Shown: positions 20,461-29,311, counted from the first letter of the stretch. The stretch: DNA of 64,000 nt from DATFRY01 sp035489015 (GCA_035489015.1 DATHKR010000326.1:1-64000), one strand, 5' to 3'. Notes: generated by a model not told the origin, from the letters alone. A program made the numbers and translations.

Positions 20461-21861
20461 TCAGCGGGCGATCAGGGCGACCCGGCCACCGGACAGGGCG
20501 CAGCGGCCGTCGACCGGCTGTCCGACGGTGCGGAGGACCGAGCGCGGCTTGACCGACTCGCCGGTGAGCTCCAGGACGATCATGCGGCGCAGGAGGTCGT
20601 CGAGGTGCTGCACCGAGTAGCAGGGGATGTGCGGCTCGGCGTGGCTGTTGCCGATCCCGGAATCGTCGGTGAGGAAGAGGTAGCGCGCCTGGGTGAGCGC
20701 GGCGGTCACTCGAAAGAGGTACTCGGCCTCGTCGCCCACGCCGCTGGCGCCGATCGGATAGACGTGGACGCCGCGCCGGCGCAGGCGGTCGACGCCTTCC
20801 AGGTAGGCGGCGGCGCGATCGGTGTGCGGGGGAGCGTCCCCGATGAGGAACGCGACCCGCGTGACCTCGCCGGAGCGCCAGTCGAGCTGGTCGAGCGCGG
20901 TGATGCCCTGGTCGACCGCCTCCGGATAGTCGCCGCCGCCGCCGGCGTGCTGGGCCGAGAGGTCGCGACGGAATGCGTCGAGATCGCCGGTGAACGGGAA
21001 GACGCGGGTGACGTACTCGTCCCCCTCGTCGCGATAGACGACCAGGGAGAAGCGCAGCGACACGTCCGGCACACCGGCGCGGACGCTCTCGGCGATGCCG
21101 CGGATCTCCTCCTGGAGATACCCGATCTCGTCGCCCATGCTGCCGGTGGCGTCGACGAGGAGGGCCAGATCCAGCGCGCGGCGCGCGCTGGCGCCGGTGC
21201 CGGGCAGGACCACGGTCCAGGAGTCACCGCGGGGGGCCTGCAGCGTGACCGGCGGCGATCCCACCGCGGACCTCGCCGCGGTGACCGTGATCGCATCCCG
21301 GCCCTGCGGGCAGTCGTGGGCGGGAAAGAAGAGGAGGCGGCCGTCGGCGCCGGTGGGCGCGGAGAAGCAGATATCCTCACCGTGACGCACCGTGACGAGC
21401 GCGTGTCGCACGGGCGAGCCGCCCTCGCCGGTGACGCGAATGGTCACCCGGTCGTCGAGGGAGACCGCGGGCAGGTCGGGACGACCGCTGCGGACGGACG
21501 AGAGATAGCTGCGGAAGAAGCCATCGTTCAGGTTGTCGTCCCAGTCGCCCGCCGTGAGCTGCCCGGGAGCCCGACCCACTGCCTGCGACTCGCTCGCGTG
21601 CTCGGAGGCGATGCCGGCGGCCGCGGGTTCCTCGCCGACGGTGGACGTCGCCGCGGGGCGGGTCGCCGCGGCGCCGCCGGTGTCGGCGCTGCTCGACGCT
21701 GGGTCGGCCGCCGGGACCGGTGCCGCGGCCGCGGGCGCTTCGGCGACCCCGGTGGGGCTGGACGGCAGTGGGGACGCGCCGCGCTCGGACTTCGCGCAGG
21801 CGAGGGTGAGGGCAGACGCGATCGCGGCACAGCAGACCGACTTCGAAACGATTCTGGACAT
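20461..21861 (-). CDS. VWA-domain lipoprotein
   Basis: A 466-residue lipoprotein from ATG 21861, preceded by GGGAGG. The signal ends in LTLAC, and an Ala/Pro/Ser linker extends to about residue 100. Residues around 140-230 look like a beta-sandwich. A von Willebrand factor A domain follows: LALLVDATGSMGDEIGYLQEE carries the metal-ion site (DxxxS variant of DxSxS), with later FLIGDAPPHTD and PIGASGVGDEAEYLF strands. VWA domains mediate metal-dependent protein contacts, here at the envelope. No operon partner of known function. It is convergent with treY. Confidence 0.85.
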   Translation of the reverse strand: MSRIVSKSVCCAAIASALTLACAKSERGASPLPSSPTGVAEAPAAAAPVPAADPASSSADTGGAAATRPAATSTVGEEPAAAGIASEHASESQAVGRAPGQLTAGDWDDNLNDGFFRSYLSSVRSGRPDLPAVSLDDRVTIRVTGEGGSPVRHALVTVRHGEDICFSAPTGADGRLLFFPAHDCPQGRDAITVTAARSAVGSPPVTLQAPRGDSWTVVLPGTGASARRALDLALLVDATGSMGDEIGYLQEEIRGIAESVRAGVPDVSLRFSLVVYRDEGDEYVTRVFPFTGDLDAFRRDLSAQHAGGGGDYPEAVDQGITALDQLDWRSGEVTRVAFLIGDAPPHTDRAAAYLEGVDRLRRRGVHVYPIGASGVGDEAEYLFRVTAALTQARYLFLTDDSGIGNSHAEPHIPCYSVQHLDDLLRRMIVLELTGESVKPRSVLRTVGQPVDGRCALSGGRVALIAR

Positions 21862-21990
21862 GGAGATCCTCCCGCGAGGCCAAACGCCCGTGTCCGACCG
21901 GCCGGTCTGCACTCAATTGTCAAAGATTGTCGTGCCCGTGATGCGGACCGACACGCGGAGGGCGGTGCCGCGCCCCGAGGGCTCGAACCG

Positions 21991-23148
21991 CTACCGGTAG
22001 GCGCCCGACCCGGGCGGCAGCCTGGCGCGCGCCCAGGCAGCGAGGTCGGGGTCGGGATCGGCGGCCGCGGCTCGCAGGACCTGGGGTGGATTCCAGTTGC
22101 GGCCGAGGAGCCACGTGTAGTGACCGCGGCGGACCTCGGCGTCGGGCTCGGCGCGGAGGCGGTCGAACAGGGCCTCGGGGCCGACGCGGTCAGGGAGGGC
22201 GGCGGCCAGCTCGGCCATCTGATCGAGGATGGACGTCAGCGCCTGGCTCTGGGATCCGGGCAGAGCGACCTCGAGCGATCGCGAGCCCGCGTCCACGGCG
22301 CCGCGGCGATCTCCGACGAGAGAGCCGAGCAGGCGGCGGACGTCGACGGTGAGCAGCGGGCGCCACAGGGCCTGGTCGCCGCCGAGGCGGACGTGGCTGT
22401 CGAAGGTGGGATCGCCGGTCGGGGTCGAGTCGCCGGTCGGCGTCGATCGGCGATCGGCGGGGGTGGCAGACAGGTCGGCGGGCCAGCGGTCGAGGGCGAC
22501 TCGCACGACCGCGCCGGTCTGGACCAGGGCGACCCCGATCCTGGCGTTGCTCCAGCGGCCGGTCACCCGGTTCGTCTCGTAGGGATCGATCCGGTCGCCG
22601 GGGCGGGGCAGGGGCCAGTGCTGGACCTCGGTCATGCGCGCGCGCACGCGGTCGAAGCGGCGCTGCTTGCGGGCCAGATCGATCGCGATGAGGATGACGC
22701 AGGTGAAGATGGCGACGACGGCGATCGATGTGCCGCCGTGCATGCCCGCGGCTCGCCCGATCAGGCCGGCCGCGGCGAGCGCGATGGCGATGAGCCCGAG
22801 GGCGCCGCTCGGCGATGCAAACGACGGCGGGGTTCGCGGCCTGGCCGGACGGCTCCACCGCGCGGCCGAGACCATGAGGACCGCCAGCGCGGCGAACATG
22901 GCGATGACCGTGGCGCCGCGCCAGGCCAGGTCGTTGCCGCCGACCGGCGAGGGCTCGAAGATCAACAGGCTCGCGCCGGCCGCGATGGCGGTCACCCAAG
23001 CGGCGAACCAGTGCGCGCCGCGCCAGACCAGCGCGGTGGCCGGGTAGATCTCGGCGGCGAGGCGGAAGAGCCCGCCGACCGCCGCGCCGAACACGGTGCC
23101 GAGCGCGGCGCCGAACACGGCGGCCAGGAAGAGGACCAGCGGCGTCAT
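21991..23148 (-). CDS. Multi-span membrane protein, unknown
   Basis: A 385-residue protein. The first 170 residues hold about five or six hydrophobic spans with Gly/Ala small-residue packing. A charged loop follows, then a soluble C-terminal half. The last 60 residues, with EPDAEVRRGHYTWLL and DPDPDLAAWARARL, resemble HEAT-type helical repeats. A Thr-Pro-Thr-Gly-Asp repeat sits near residue 240. No family is recognised. It is 98 bases downstream of the gene at 24383 on the same strand. Confidence 0.6.
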   Translation of the reverse strand: MTPLVLFLAAVFGAALGTVFGAAVGGLFRLAAEIYPATALVWRGAHWFAAWVTAIAAGASLLIFEPSPVGGNDLAWRGATVIAMFAALAVLMVSAARWSRPARPRTPPSFASPSGALGLIAIALAAAGLIGRAAGMHGGTSIAVVAIFTCVILIAIDLARKQRRFDRVRARMTEVQHWPLPRPGDRIDPYETNRVTGRWSNARIGVALVQTGAVVRVALDRWPADLSATPADRRSTPTGDSTPTGDPTFDSHVRLGGDQALWRPLLTVDVRRLLGSLVGDRRGAVDAGSRSLEVALPGSQSQALTSILDQMAELAAALPDRVGPEALFDRLRAEPDAEVRRGHYTWLLGRNWNPPQVLRAAAADPDPDLAAWARARLPPGSGAYR

Positions 23149-23246
23149 CGTCCGGGCCTTCCCTCGCCGAAGCAGCTGACCGGTCCATCTCTCACGGGCG
23201 CGCCGCCGAGCGTATCACCCGGGCGAGCGCGGTCACACGGTCGGTG

Positions 23247-24383
23247 TCACAGCCCGGCGCGCTGCATCCGGTGGATGAGGCTGGGCTTGCCCAGGTGCTC
23301 GGCGTAGAGCGCCTGCAGCCGGACCGGGAAGTCGTTCAGCTGGCTGCGGGCGGAGAGGTCGCGGAGATCGACCAGGAGCGCGACGGCGTGGTCGTAGCTC
23401 TTGGACTGGCGGGTCGCGATCAGGGTGTCGACCTCGTCCCAGAGGATCGGCTCGCTGCCGGCGAGCTGCTCCAGGCGCTGGGCGCGCTCGGCGGCCGCCG
23501 CTTGCTCCCGGATCAGGCTCTCCCTGGCCGCCATCTCGGCCTGGATCTGGCTGCGCTCGGCGGCGGCCTGGCGGGCTCGATCGATCAGCTCGGCCGCGGT
23601 GCGCGGCCGCGCCGGGAGATCGCCGTCGCCGGCGCTGCGCTCGCGGCGGAGCCGCTGGATGACCTTGGTCGCCATCGTCGGGTCGTCGCTGACCAGCAGG
23701 CGCTCGAGGATCTCGTCCTTCTCGCCCTGGGCGAGGTCGGCCAGCCACGCGCGCACGTCCTTGGGTGGCGGGGTGTGCTCCTCGATCGGGCGACTGGCCC
23801 GGGCCGCCGCCGCGAGCAGGTCGGGGTCGAGGCGGAGGAACTCGACCAGGCGCTGATGCGCGCCGTCGAGCTGGGCCAGGCCGACCGGCACCGGCGGCTC
23901 GAGCGCGTCGTCGGCCAGCTCGCCGCTCTGCGCGCCCAGCAGCCAGCCGAGGTAGAGGCTGCGCAGATCACCGCGGGTCAGCGCGGCGCGGACCCCGATG
24001 AACGACGACAGCTTGCCCTCTCCCTTGAGCCCGGTGGTGTCGGCGCGGTCCGACAGGAACGAGAGGACGACGTGGCCGTTCTTCTCGCGCATCGCAAAGG
24101 CGCGGCCGGTGACGTGGCGACGCGCGTCGTCGGCATCGATCATGTGGGCGGGCAGGCGCAGCTTGATCGCGCGCTTGCCCCAGCTGGCCAGGTACAGGAA
24201 CGCGTCGAAGTAGCGGTGCATCCACGCGTCCTCGTTGCCGCGGAAGTCGCTCCAGGAGTAGTCGTTGATGAAGCTGGTCGACGTGATGCGCGCGCGGGAC
24301 GACTGTGCTCGCAGCGTCCTCATCTCTTTCTCGCCGAGCGCGCGATCGATCGCGCGGAACTCGTAGAACTGGTACTCGCTCAT
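23247..24383 (-). CDS. Conserved hypothetical protein (YQFYEFRAIDR family)
   Basis: A 378-residue soluble protein. The opening EYQFYEFRAIDRALGEKEM and the following ITSTSFINDYSWSDFRGN and YFDAFLYLASWGKRAIKLRLP blocks recur in uncharacterised proteins of many bacteria; in my recollection these often lie near SWIM zinc-finger proteins, but no such neighbour is here. A long Ala/Arg/Glu-rich helical stretch (about 275-320) suggests a coiled coil. No catalytic motif is evident. It is divergent from the carboxyltransferase gene with 89 bases between starts. Confidence 0.7.
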   Translation of the reverse strand: MSEYQFYEFRAIDRALGEKEMRTLRAQSSRARITSTSFINDYSWSDFRGNEDAWMHRYFDAFLYLASWGKRAIKLRLPAHMIDADDARRHVTGRAFAMREKNGHVVLSFLSDRADTTGLKGEGKLSSFIGVRAALTRGDLRSLYLGWLLGAQSGELADDALEPPVPVGLAQLDGAHQRLVEFLRLDPDLLAAAARASRPIEEHTPPPKDVRAWLADLAQGEKDEILERLLVSDDPTMATKVIQRLRRERSAGDGDLPARPRTAAELIDRARQAAAERSQIQAEMAARESLIREQAAAAERAQRLEQLAGSEPILWDEVDTLIATRQSKSYDHAVALLVDLRDLSARSQLNDFPVRLQALYAEHLGKPSLIHRMQRAGL

Positions 24384-24472
24384 CGATTCCCCCCATCCTT
24401 CGATCCTCGCCCCAGGCCACCCGGCCGCCGCCCGCGTCGCCCTGCCCGGGAAGTCGGAGTACGGTACGCGCC

Positions 24473-26044
24473 ATGAGCAGCGACGACGACGGCCCGGTCC
24501 GGCCGGAGCTGGCCGAGCTCCGCGCCCGCGTGGCCGCCACCCACGACGCGGCGCGACCCGACGCGGTCGCGCGCCGGCGCAAGACCGGCCAGCGCACCGC
24601 GCGCGAGAACATCGCCGATCTGGTCGACCCCGGATCGTTCATCGAGTACGGCGGCCTCGCGGTCGCCGCGCAGCGCGCGCGCCACTCGCTCGACGAGCTG
24701 GTCGCGCGCAGCCCGGCCGACGGCCTGGTGACCGGAATCGGCACGATCGGCGCCGAGGCATTCGGCCCCGAGCGCGCCCGCGCCATGGTCCTGGCTTACG
24801 ACTACACCGTGTTCGCCGGCACCCAGGGCGGCATGAGCCACAAGAAGCTCGACCGCATGCTCGCGCTGGCCGCGGACCAGCGCCTGCCGGTGGTGCTGTT
24901 CGCCGAGGGCGGCGGCGGCCGGCCCAACGACACCGACATGCCGCTGGTGGCCGGCCTCGACACGCCCAGCTTCGCCGGCTTCGCGGCGCTGGGCGGGCTG
25001 GCGCCGCGCGTCGGCGTCGTGTCCGGGCGCTGCTTCGCCGGCAACGCCGCGCTGCTGGGGCTGTGCGACGTCATCATCGCCACCGAGGACAGCTCCATCG
25101 GCATGGGCGGGCCGGCGATGATCGAAGGGGGAGGGCTGGGCAGCTTTCGCCCCGAGGAGGTCGGGCCGATCGAGATGCAGTCGCGGAGCGGCGTGGTCGA
25201 CATCCGCGTCGCCGACGAGGCCGAGGCGGTCGCCGCCGCCCGCAAGTACCTGGGCTACTTCCAGGGCCCGCTGGCGTCGTGGACCTGCGACGACCAGCGC
25301 GCGCTCCGCACCATGGTGCCGGCCGAGCGGCGGCGCGCCTTCAAGGTCCGCCCGATCATCGAGACGATCGCCGACGCCGGCACGGTGCTCGAGCTGCGCC
25401 GCGAGTTCGGGCTCGCCGCGGTCACCGCGCTGGTCCGGGTCGGTGGCCGCCCGCTCGGGGTCATCGCCAACAGCTCGCAGCACCTGGGCGGCGCGATCGA
25501 CTCCGACGCATCGGACAAGATCGCCCGCTTCCTCGGCCTGTGCGATGCGTTCGGCCTCCCGGTCCTGTCGCTGTGCGACACGCCCGGCTTCATGGTCGGC
25601 CCCAGGGCGGAGGCGACCGGGCTGGTCCGCCACGCCTCGCGCCTTTTCGCCGCGGCGGCCAGCATGCGCGTCCCGACCTTCACCGTCGTCCTGCGGCGCG
25701 GCTACGGGCTCGGCGCCCAGGCGATGTCGGCCGGTCACTTCCACGCGCCGTTCTTCACCGTCAGCTGGCCGACCGGCGAGTTCGGCGCGATGGGCTTCGA
25801 GGGCGCGGCGCGCCTGGCCCTGCGCAAGGAGCTCGAGGCGCTGCCCGACGACGCCGCGCGCGAGCGGATGGTCCAGCAGGCGGTCGCGGTCCAGGTCGAG
25901 CGCGGCAAGGCGATCAGCATGGCCTCGTACCTCGAGATCGACGGCGTCATCGATCCGGCCGAGACACGCGAGTGGCTGGTGCGCGGCCTGCGGGCGGCGC
26001 GGCCGGCCGAGCGGCGCGAGCGGCGCTTCCTCGACACCTGGTGA
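24473..26044 (+). CDS. Acyl-CoA carboxylase carboxyltransferase (beta) subunit
   Basis: A 523-residue biotin-dependent carboxyltransferase of the propionyl/methylcrotonyl-CoA carboxylase beta type, with N- and C-terminal crotonase-like halves. Visible blocks: ARENIADLVDPGSFIEYG, YTVFAGTQGGMSHKK, GGGRPN, and in the second half PVLSLCDTPGFMVG and RRGYGLGAQAM. It transfers carboxyl from biotin to an acyl-CoA. No biotin carboxylase or biotin carrier gene is adjacent, so the partner must be encoded elsewhere. Substrate (acetyl-, propionyl- or longer) cannot be fixed from sequence. Start ATG 24473. Confidence 0.88.
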   Translation: MSSDDDGPVRPELAELRARVAATHDAARPDAVARRRKTGQRTARENIADLVDPGSFIEYGGLAVAAQRARHSLDELVARSPADGLVTGIGTIGAEAFGPERARAMVLAYDYTVFAGTQGGMSHKKLDRMLALAADQRLPVVLFAEGGGGRPNDTDMPLVAGLDTPSFAGFAALGGLAPRVGVVSGRCFAGNAALLGLCDVIIATEDSSIGMGGPAMIEGGGLGSFRPEEVGPIEMQSRSGVVDIRVADEAEAVAAARKYLGYFQGPLASWTCDDQRALRTMVPAERRRAFKVRPIIETIADAGTVLELRREFGLAAVTALVRVGGRPLGVIANSSQHLGGAIDSDASDKIARFLGLCDAFGLPVLSLCDTPGFMVGPRAEATGLVRHASRLFAAAASMRVPTFTVVLRRGYGLGAQAMSAGHFHAPFFTVSWPTGEFGAMGFEGAARLALRKELEALPDDAARERMVQQAVAVQVERGKAISMASYLEIDGVIDPAETREWLVRGLRAARPAERRERRFLDTW

Positions 26045-26432
26045 GCGCATCGGTCAGGCGTCAGCCGACCCCGAGCCGAAAGTCCGCCCGGCGAGGTGCA
26101 CTGCGAACACAGAGTCTCCGTCTCGGTACGGACTACCAGTCAACGCGAGCGACAGCTCCCGTGACCCGGTCCCCGGATACAGATTCATGGCCCCCCTTGC
26201 CTGTCCTCGCAGAACGAGGACAGCAACAAGGTTGAATCGGTTCGGGGGAGAAGTAAATGCTGTCAGTTCGAACAGCTGAGGGAGCGGAGCACATCGGCCA
26301 GCCCCGGGGGGCACCGGCCCACATGAGCCGCGATGAACGTCTCCGAGATTGACCGATTTCGAATCAGTGATTCCAGGAGTGAGAGCCTTCGTACGAGTCT
26401 TGCGCAGAGCGAGAACTGGCAGACTCATCCAA
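26045..26432. other. Non-coding stretch with lower GC and a strong hairpin
   Basis: About 390 bases between two converging genes. Base composition is visibly less GC-rich than the flanking genes. A long hairpin sits at 26195-26231, and a second small inverted repeat GCTGT/ACAGC lies near 26260-26277. A minus-strand frame crosses the stretch but lacks a ribosome-binding site and recognisable protein features. The segment may be a 3' UTR with terminators, an RNA gene or a remnant of transferred DNA. Confidence 0.5.
26195..26231. terminator. Stem-loop (9-bp perfect stem, extended by 5 bp), possible bidirectional terminator or RNA element
   Basis: CTGTCCTCG at 26201-26209 pairs perfectly with CGAGGACAG at 26215-26223 around a 5-base loop. 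An outer CCTTG/CAAGG pair (26195-26199 with 26227-26231) extends the stem across a small internal bulge. It lies between the convergent carboxyltransferase and lipoprotein genes. There is no T-run, so the termination role is inferred. Confidence 0.5.
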
Positions 26433-26930
26433 TCAAGGGCCGTTGGCCTCCATCGTCTCGAGCTGGTCCCGGCAGATCTTCTCGGTGGAGTAAAGAAGCC
26501 ACTCCGACGCACCCGCCTTGCAGCTGAACCAGGGGCCGGCGCCCTCGCTGAATGCCTCGGCCGGATCGCGAGGCCGGCACTGGCCGCCGCCGGCGGTCAG
26601 CTTCCTGGCCATCTTCTCGTCGAGCTTCCGGCACCTGGCCTTGGTTGCGCCGGTCCAGTCGAAGCCGACGTGACCGACCAGCGACGTCAGTGCGACCGGA
26701 GCGCCCTTCTCGTCGGCCGAGGCCTGGGGCGCCGCCGGTGGCGCCGCGGCGGGGGCGGTGGGCGCAATTGATGCGGGCTCGGGTGTCGGGGTGGTTGCCG
26801 GGGCAGGCGGCGCCGACGGCTGTCCGGCTGCGACCGGCGCCTTCTGCTGTTCCTGCTCTCCCTGCTCGCATGAGGAAGGGAGGAGGAGGAGGAGGACGCC
26901 GAGGACGATCGCGAGGGGGGCGCGTGACAT
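26433..26930 (-). CDS. Hypothetical lipoprotein
   Basis: A 165-residue protein starting at ATG 26930. The signal peptide has a leucine run and a lipobox-like PSSC. An Ala/Pro/Thr linker spans about residues 30-75. A small C-terminal domain has four cysteines (ARCRK, GGGQCRPR, FSCKAG, KICRDQ), suggesting two disulfides. No family recognised. It sits upstream of the lower-GC stretch and downstream of the TetR gene on the same strand (80 bases apart). Confidence 0.6.
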   Translation of the reverse strand: MSRAPLAIVLGVLLLLLPSSCEQGEQEQQKAPVAAGQPSAPPAPATTPTPEPASIAPTAPAAAPPAAPQASADEKGAPVALTSLVGHVGFDWTGATKARCRKLDEKMARKLTAGGGQCRPRDPAEAFSEGAGPWFSCKAGASEWLLYSTEKICRDQLETMEANGP

Positions 26931-27010
26931 GGTCGGATTCTACGCGCGAGCGCGCCCGTCGATTCCCGGCCCGGCCCGGCCCTGCGCGACCCCCTGGCCT
27001 GGCCGCGCGG

Positions 27011-27688
27011 TCAGCGTCTGCGCCGATGGGCGCCGGTCCGACGGGTGACGTCGTCCGGGATGCCGCTCTTGCGCGGATAGAGCCCGATGCCGATCACCCC
27101 GGTCACCGCGACCGCGAGCTCGGTCGCGCGCGCCGCGTCCACCGCGCCCAGCTGGCCCTCGACGATCTGGTGCGCGAGCCCGTGCACGATCGACCGGGCC
27201 GCCAGCATGACCTCGTCGATCGGAAGCGGGGAGATCGACCCGGCGGCCTGGGCGGCGGCGACCGCGGCGCGCTGGTCGGCCTCCTGCTGCTGCTGGCGCG
27301 CGCGCTGCTCGGGCGGCAGCAGCTCGAACAGGCCGGGGATGGTGAGCGCGCGGAACAGCTCCGGGTTCGCCGCCGCGAACCGGACGTAGGCGATGCCGTT
27401 GGCGCGGAACTGCTCCAGCGGATCGGGGAGCGCCTCGGCCACCGCCGCCGCGACCTCCTCGTCGAGCCGGCTCATGCACTCGGTGGCGACCGCGGTCAGC
27501 AGCTCCTCCTTGTCCTTGAAGTGCCGGTAGGGCGCCGCCGGCGAGACACCGGCGCGGCGGGCCACGTCGCGCAGCGTGAACCCGGCCACGCCGTCCTCGG
27601 CGATCGCGCGCAAGGTGGCGGCGATCAGCGCCGCGCGCAGGTTGCCGTGGTGATAGCCGCGCCGCTTGTGCTTGATTTCGCCCGGAAT
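27011..27688 (-). CDS. TetR-family transcriptional regulator (start codon unclear)
   Basis: A TetR repressor. The helix-turn-helix is FTLRDVARRAGVSPAAPYRHFKDKEELL. The conserved N-terminal arm KHKRRGYHHGNLRAAL lies upstream of the first ordinary start (TTG 27613), so translation must begin earlier. In that frame only ATT 27688 or ATC 27676 is available before the in-frame stop at 27719-27721; the nearest ATG (27696) is one base out of frame. Coordinates use ATT 27688 (225 residues). The C-terminal ligand domain is of the WHG-like type. It is divergent from the carotenoid oxygenase, with two matching operators between. Confidence 0.8.
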   Translation of the reverse strand: MPGEIKHKRRGYHHGNLRAALIAATLRAIAEDGVAGFTLRDVARRAGVSPAAPYRHFKDKEELLTAVATECMSRLDEEVAAAVAEALPDPLEQFRANGIAYVRFAAANPELFRALTIPGLFELLPPEQRARQQQQEADQRAAVAAAQAAGSISPLPIDEVMLAARSIVHGLAHQIVEGQLGAVDAARATELAVAVTGVIGIGLYPRKSGIPDDVTRRTGAHRRRR

Positions 27689-27704
27689 GTAACCATTGTT
27701 TACA
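27688..27704. promoter_or_regulatory. Candidate TetR operator 1
   Basis: TGTAACCATTGTTTACA is a near-palindrome; the wider AATGTAA and TTACATT arms are perfect complements. It overlaps the likely start region of the TetR gene, as expected for autorepression. Confidence 0.65.
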
Positions 27705-27742
27705 TTTTTCCTTGCGGGTCAATCGGGGCGGCGCCAGGATGA

Positions 27743-27759
27743 TGTATACAGCGTTTACA
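27743..27759. promoter_or_regulatory. Candidate TetR operator 2
   Basis: TGTATACAGCGTTTACA is also 17 bases long and shares TGTA, the central CA and GTTTACA with operator 1. It ends 13 bases before the ATG of the carotenoid oxygenase, next to its ribosome-binding site, so the regulator probably represses this gene. Confidence 0.65.
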
Positions 27760-27772
27760 TGAGGAGCTGCCG

Positions 27773-29269
27773 ATGACCACCCGCCACGCCGTCGCCACCG
27801 CATCCGCCCCGTCTCCCGTCAGCGCTCGCCTCGGCGCGGCGCTGGCCCCGCCGCTCGCGGCCGCGCCGGCCGCGCCGTCGCTGACCACCCGGCTGTGGTC
27901 GCAGGGGCTGAAGCGCGAGCACGGATTCGAGCCGCTGGAGATCGAGGGGGTGATCCCGGCCGAGCTGCGCGGCACGCTCTACCGCAACGGCCCCGGGCAG
28001 TTCGAGATGGACGGGACCAGGTACACGCACCCGTTCGAGGGCGACGGCGCGATCACCGCGGTCCGGCTCGGTGGGGGCGCCGCGCTCGGCGCCTCCATCA
28101 TCACCCCGACCGCCGGGCTGATCGAGGAGCGGGCCGCCGGCGCGCTGCGCTACGGCCAGGCGGCGCCGTGGTGGCGCCGGGTCCGCAACATGATCGGCGG
28201 GCGCCGCAAGAACACCGCCAACACCAGCGCGCTCGTGTGGCAGGGCCGGTTGTTCGCGCTGATGGAGGGGGCGGTGCCGACCGAGCTCGACCCGCGCGAT
28301 CTCTCGGTGCGCGGCGAGACCGCCCTCGGCGGCGTCGTCATCCAGACCTTCTCGGCCCACCCGCACCGGGTCGGGGCGCGCCGGGCGATCTACGGCTTCG
28401 GCCTCGAGTACGGCCGCACCACCAGGCTGCACCTCTACGAGCTGCCCGACGCCGGCGCCGCGCGCTGGATCGGCAGCGTCGTGCTCGACGCGGCCGTCAT
28501 GCTGCACGACTTCATCGCGACCGACACCCACCTGGTCTTCTTCGTCTCGCCGGCCCGCGTGGTCGTGCCGCGCATGCTGCTGCAGCTGGGCCGGTTCGAA
28601 GATCTGTGGAAGTGGAGGCCGGAGCACGGCACCGAGGTGATCTGCGTGCCCATCGACCGGCCCGCGGAGGTCGTCCGCTTCATCGTCGACGCGTTCTACC
28701 AGTGGCACTTCGCCAGCGCCTTCACCCGCGCCGGCGAGCTGGTGGTCGACTACGTGCGCTACCCGGACTTCGATTCGTTTGGCCAGATCGGCCGCTACCT
28801 GTCGGCCCCCGCGACCGCAGAGGACCAGATGCTCACCGAGGGGCGGGCCCACCGCGCCACGATCGACCTGCGCGCGCGCACGCTCAGGTCCGAGCCGCTG
28901 CTCGACCGGCCCGTCGAGTTCCCGACGGTCGCGCCCGGTCGCGAGGGCACCGCCGACCCGACCATCTACCTGGCGTTCGACGACCTCCGGGCGATCGGCC
29001 GGCTCGATCCGCGCACCGGCGCGGTGGTGTCACACGAGCTGCCGGCGACCCAGCGCGTGACCGAGCCGCTGTTCGTCCCGCGCCCGGGCGCGACCGCCGA
29101 CGACGACGGCCACGTGATCGCGCTCTGCCACGACGACCCGAGCGATCGCGCGTTCCTGGCCATCTACGACGCCGCCCGGCTGCCCGACGGCCCGGTCGCG
29201 CGCGCCTGGTTCGATCACCAGGTGCCGATCACGTTCCACGGGACCTACGCGCCGGACCCGCTGCTCTGA
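27773..29269 (+). CDS. Carotenoid (RPE65-family) cleavage oxygenase
   Basis: A 498-residue seven-bladed propeller iron enzyme that cleaves carotenoids, apocarotenoids or related stilbenes. The four iron-ligand histidines can be placed in TFSAHPHRVG, MLHDFIATDTH, YQWHFASAF and the C-terminal FHGTYAP. YRNGPGQFEMDG is an N-terminal signature. The ATG at 27773 follows GAGGAGCTGCCG. Two TetR operators lie upstream and a strong hairpin follows. The substrate is unknown, and no carotenoid synthesis genes are in the window. Confidence 0.9.
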   Translation: MTTRHAVATASAPSPVSARLGAALAPPLAAAPAAPSLTTRLWSQGLKREHGFEPLEIEGVIPAELRGTLYRNGPGQFEMDGTRYTHPFEGDGAITAVRLGGGAALGASIITPTAGLIEERAAGALRYGQAAPWWRRVRNMIGGRRKNTANTSALVWQGRLFALMEGAVPTELDPRDLSVRGETALGGVVIQTFSAHPHRVGARRAIYGFGLEYGRTTRLHLYELPDAGAARWIGSVVLDAAVMLHDFIATDTHLVFFVSPARVVVPRMLLQLGRFEDLWKWRPEHGTEVICVPIDRPAEVVRFIVDAFYQWHFASAFTRAGELVVDYVRYPDFDSFGQIGRYLSAPATAEDQMLTEGRAHRATIDLRARTLRSEPLLDRPVEFPTVAPGREGTADPTIYLAFDDLRAIGRLDPRTGAVVSHELPATQRVTEPLFVPRPGATADDDGHVIALCHDDPSDRAFLAIYDAARLPDGPVARAWFDHQVPITFHGTYAPDPLL

Positions 29270-29279
29270 TCCGTGATCC

Positions 29280-29311
29280 GCTCGAGTCGATGCGTGTCGA
29301 TCGACTCGAGC
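29280..29311 (+). terminator. Perfect 12-bp stem-loop after the carotenoid oxygenase
   Basis: GCTCGAGTCGAT (29280-29291) and ATCGACTCGAGC (29300-29311) form a perfect 12-bp stem with an 8-base loop, 10 bases after the stop codon. No T-run follows, as is common in very GC-rich genomes. Transcription termination is the likely role. Confidence 0.65.

Noticed and set aside
26045..26432. Possible tRNA or attachment site
   Set aside because: TTCGAA-type sequences occur but no cloverleaf with matching arms and anticodon can be formed, and no integrase lies nearby.
26054..26512. A 152-residue minus-strand frame across the low-GC non-coding stretch
   Set aside because: No ribosome-binding site, no signal or domain; overlaps the 3' end of the lipoprotein gene.
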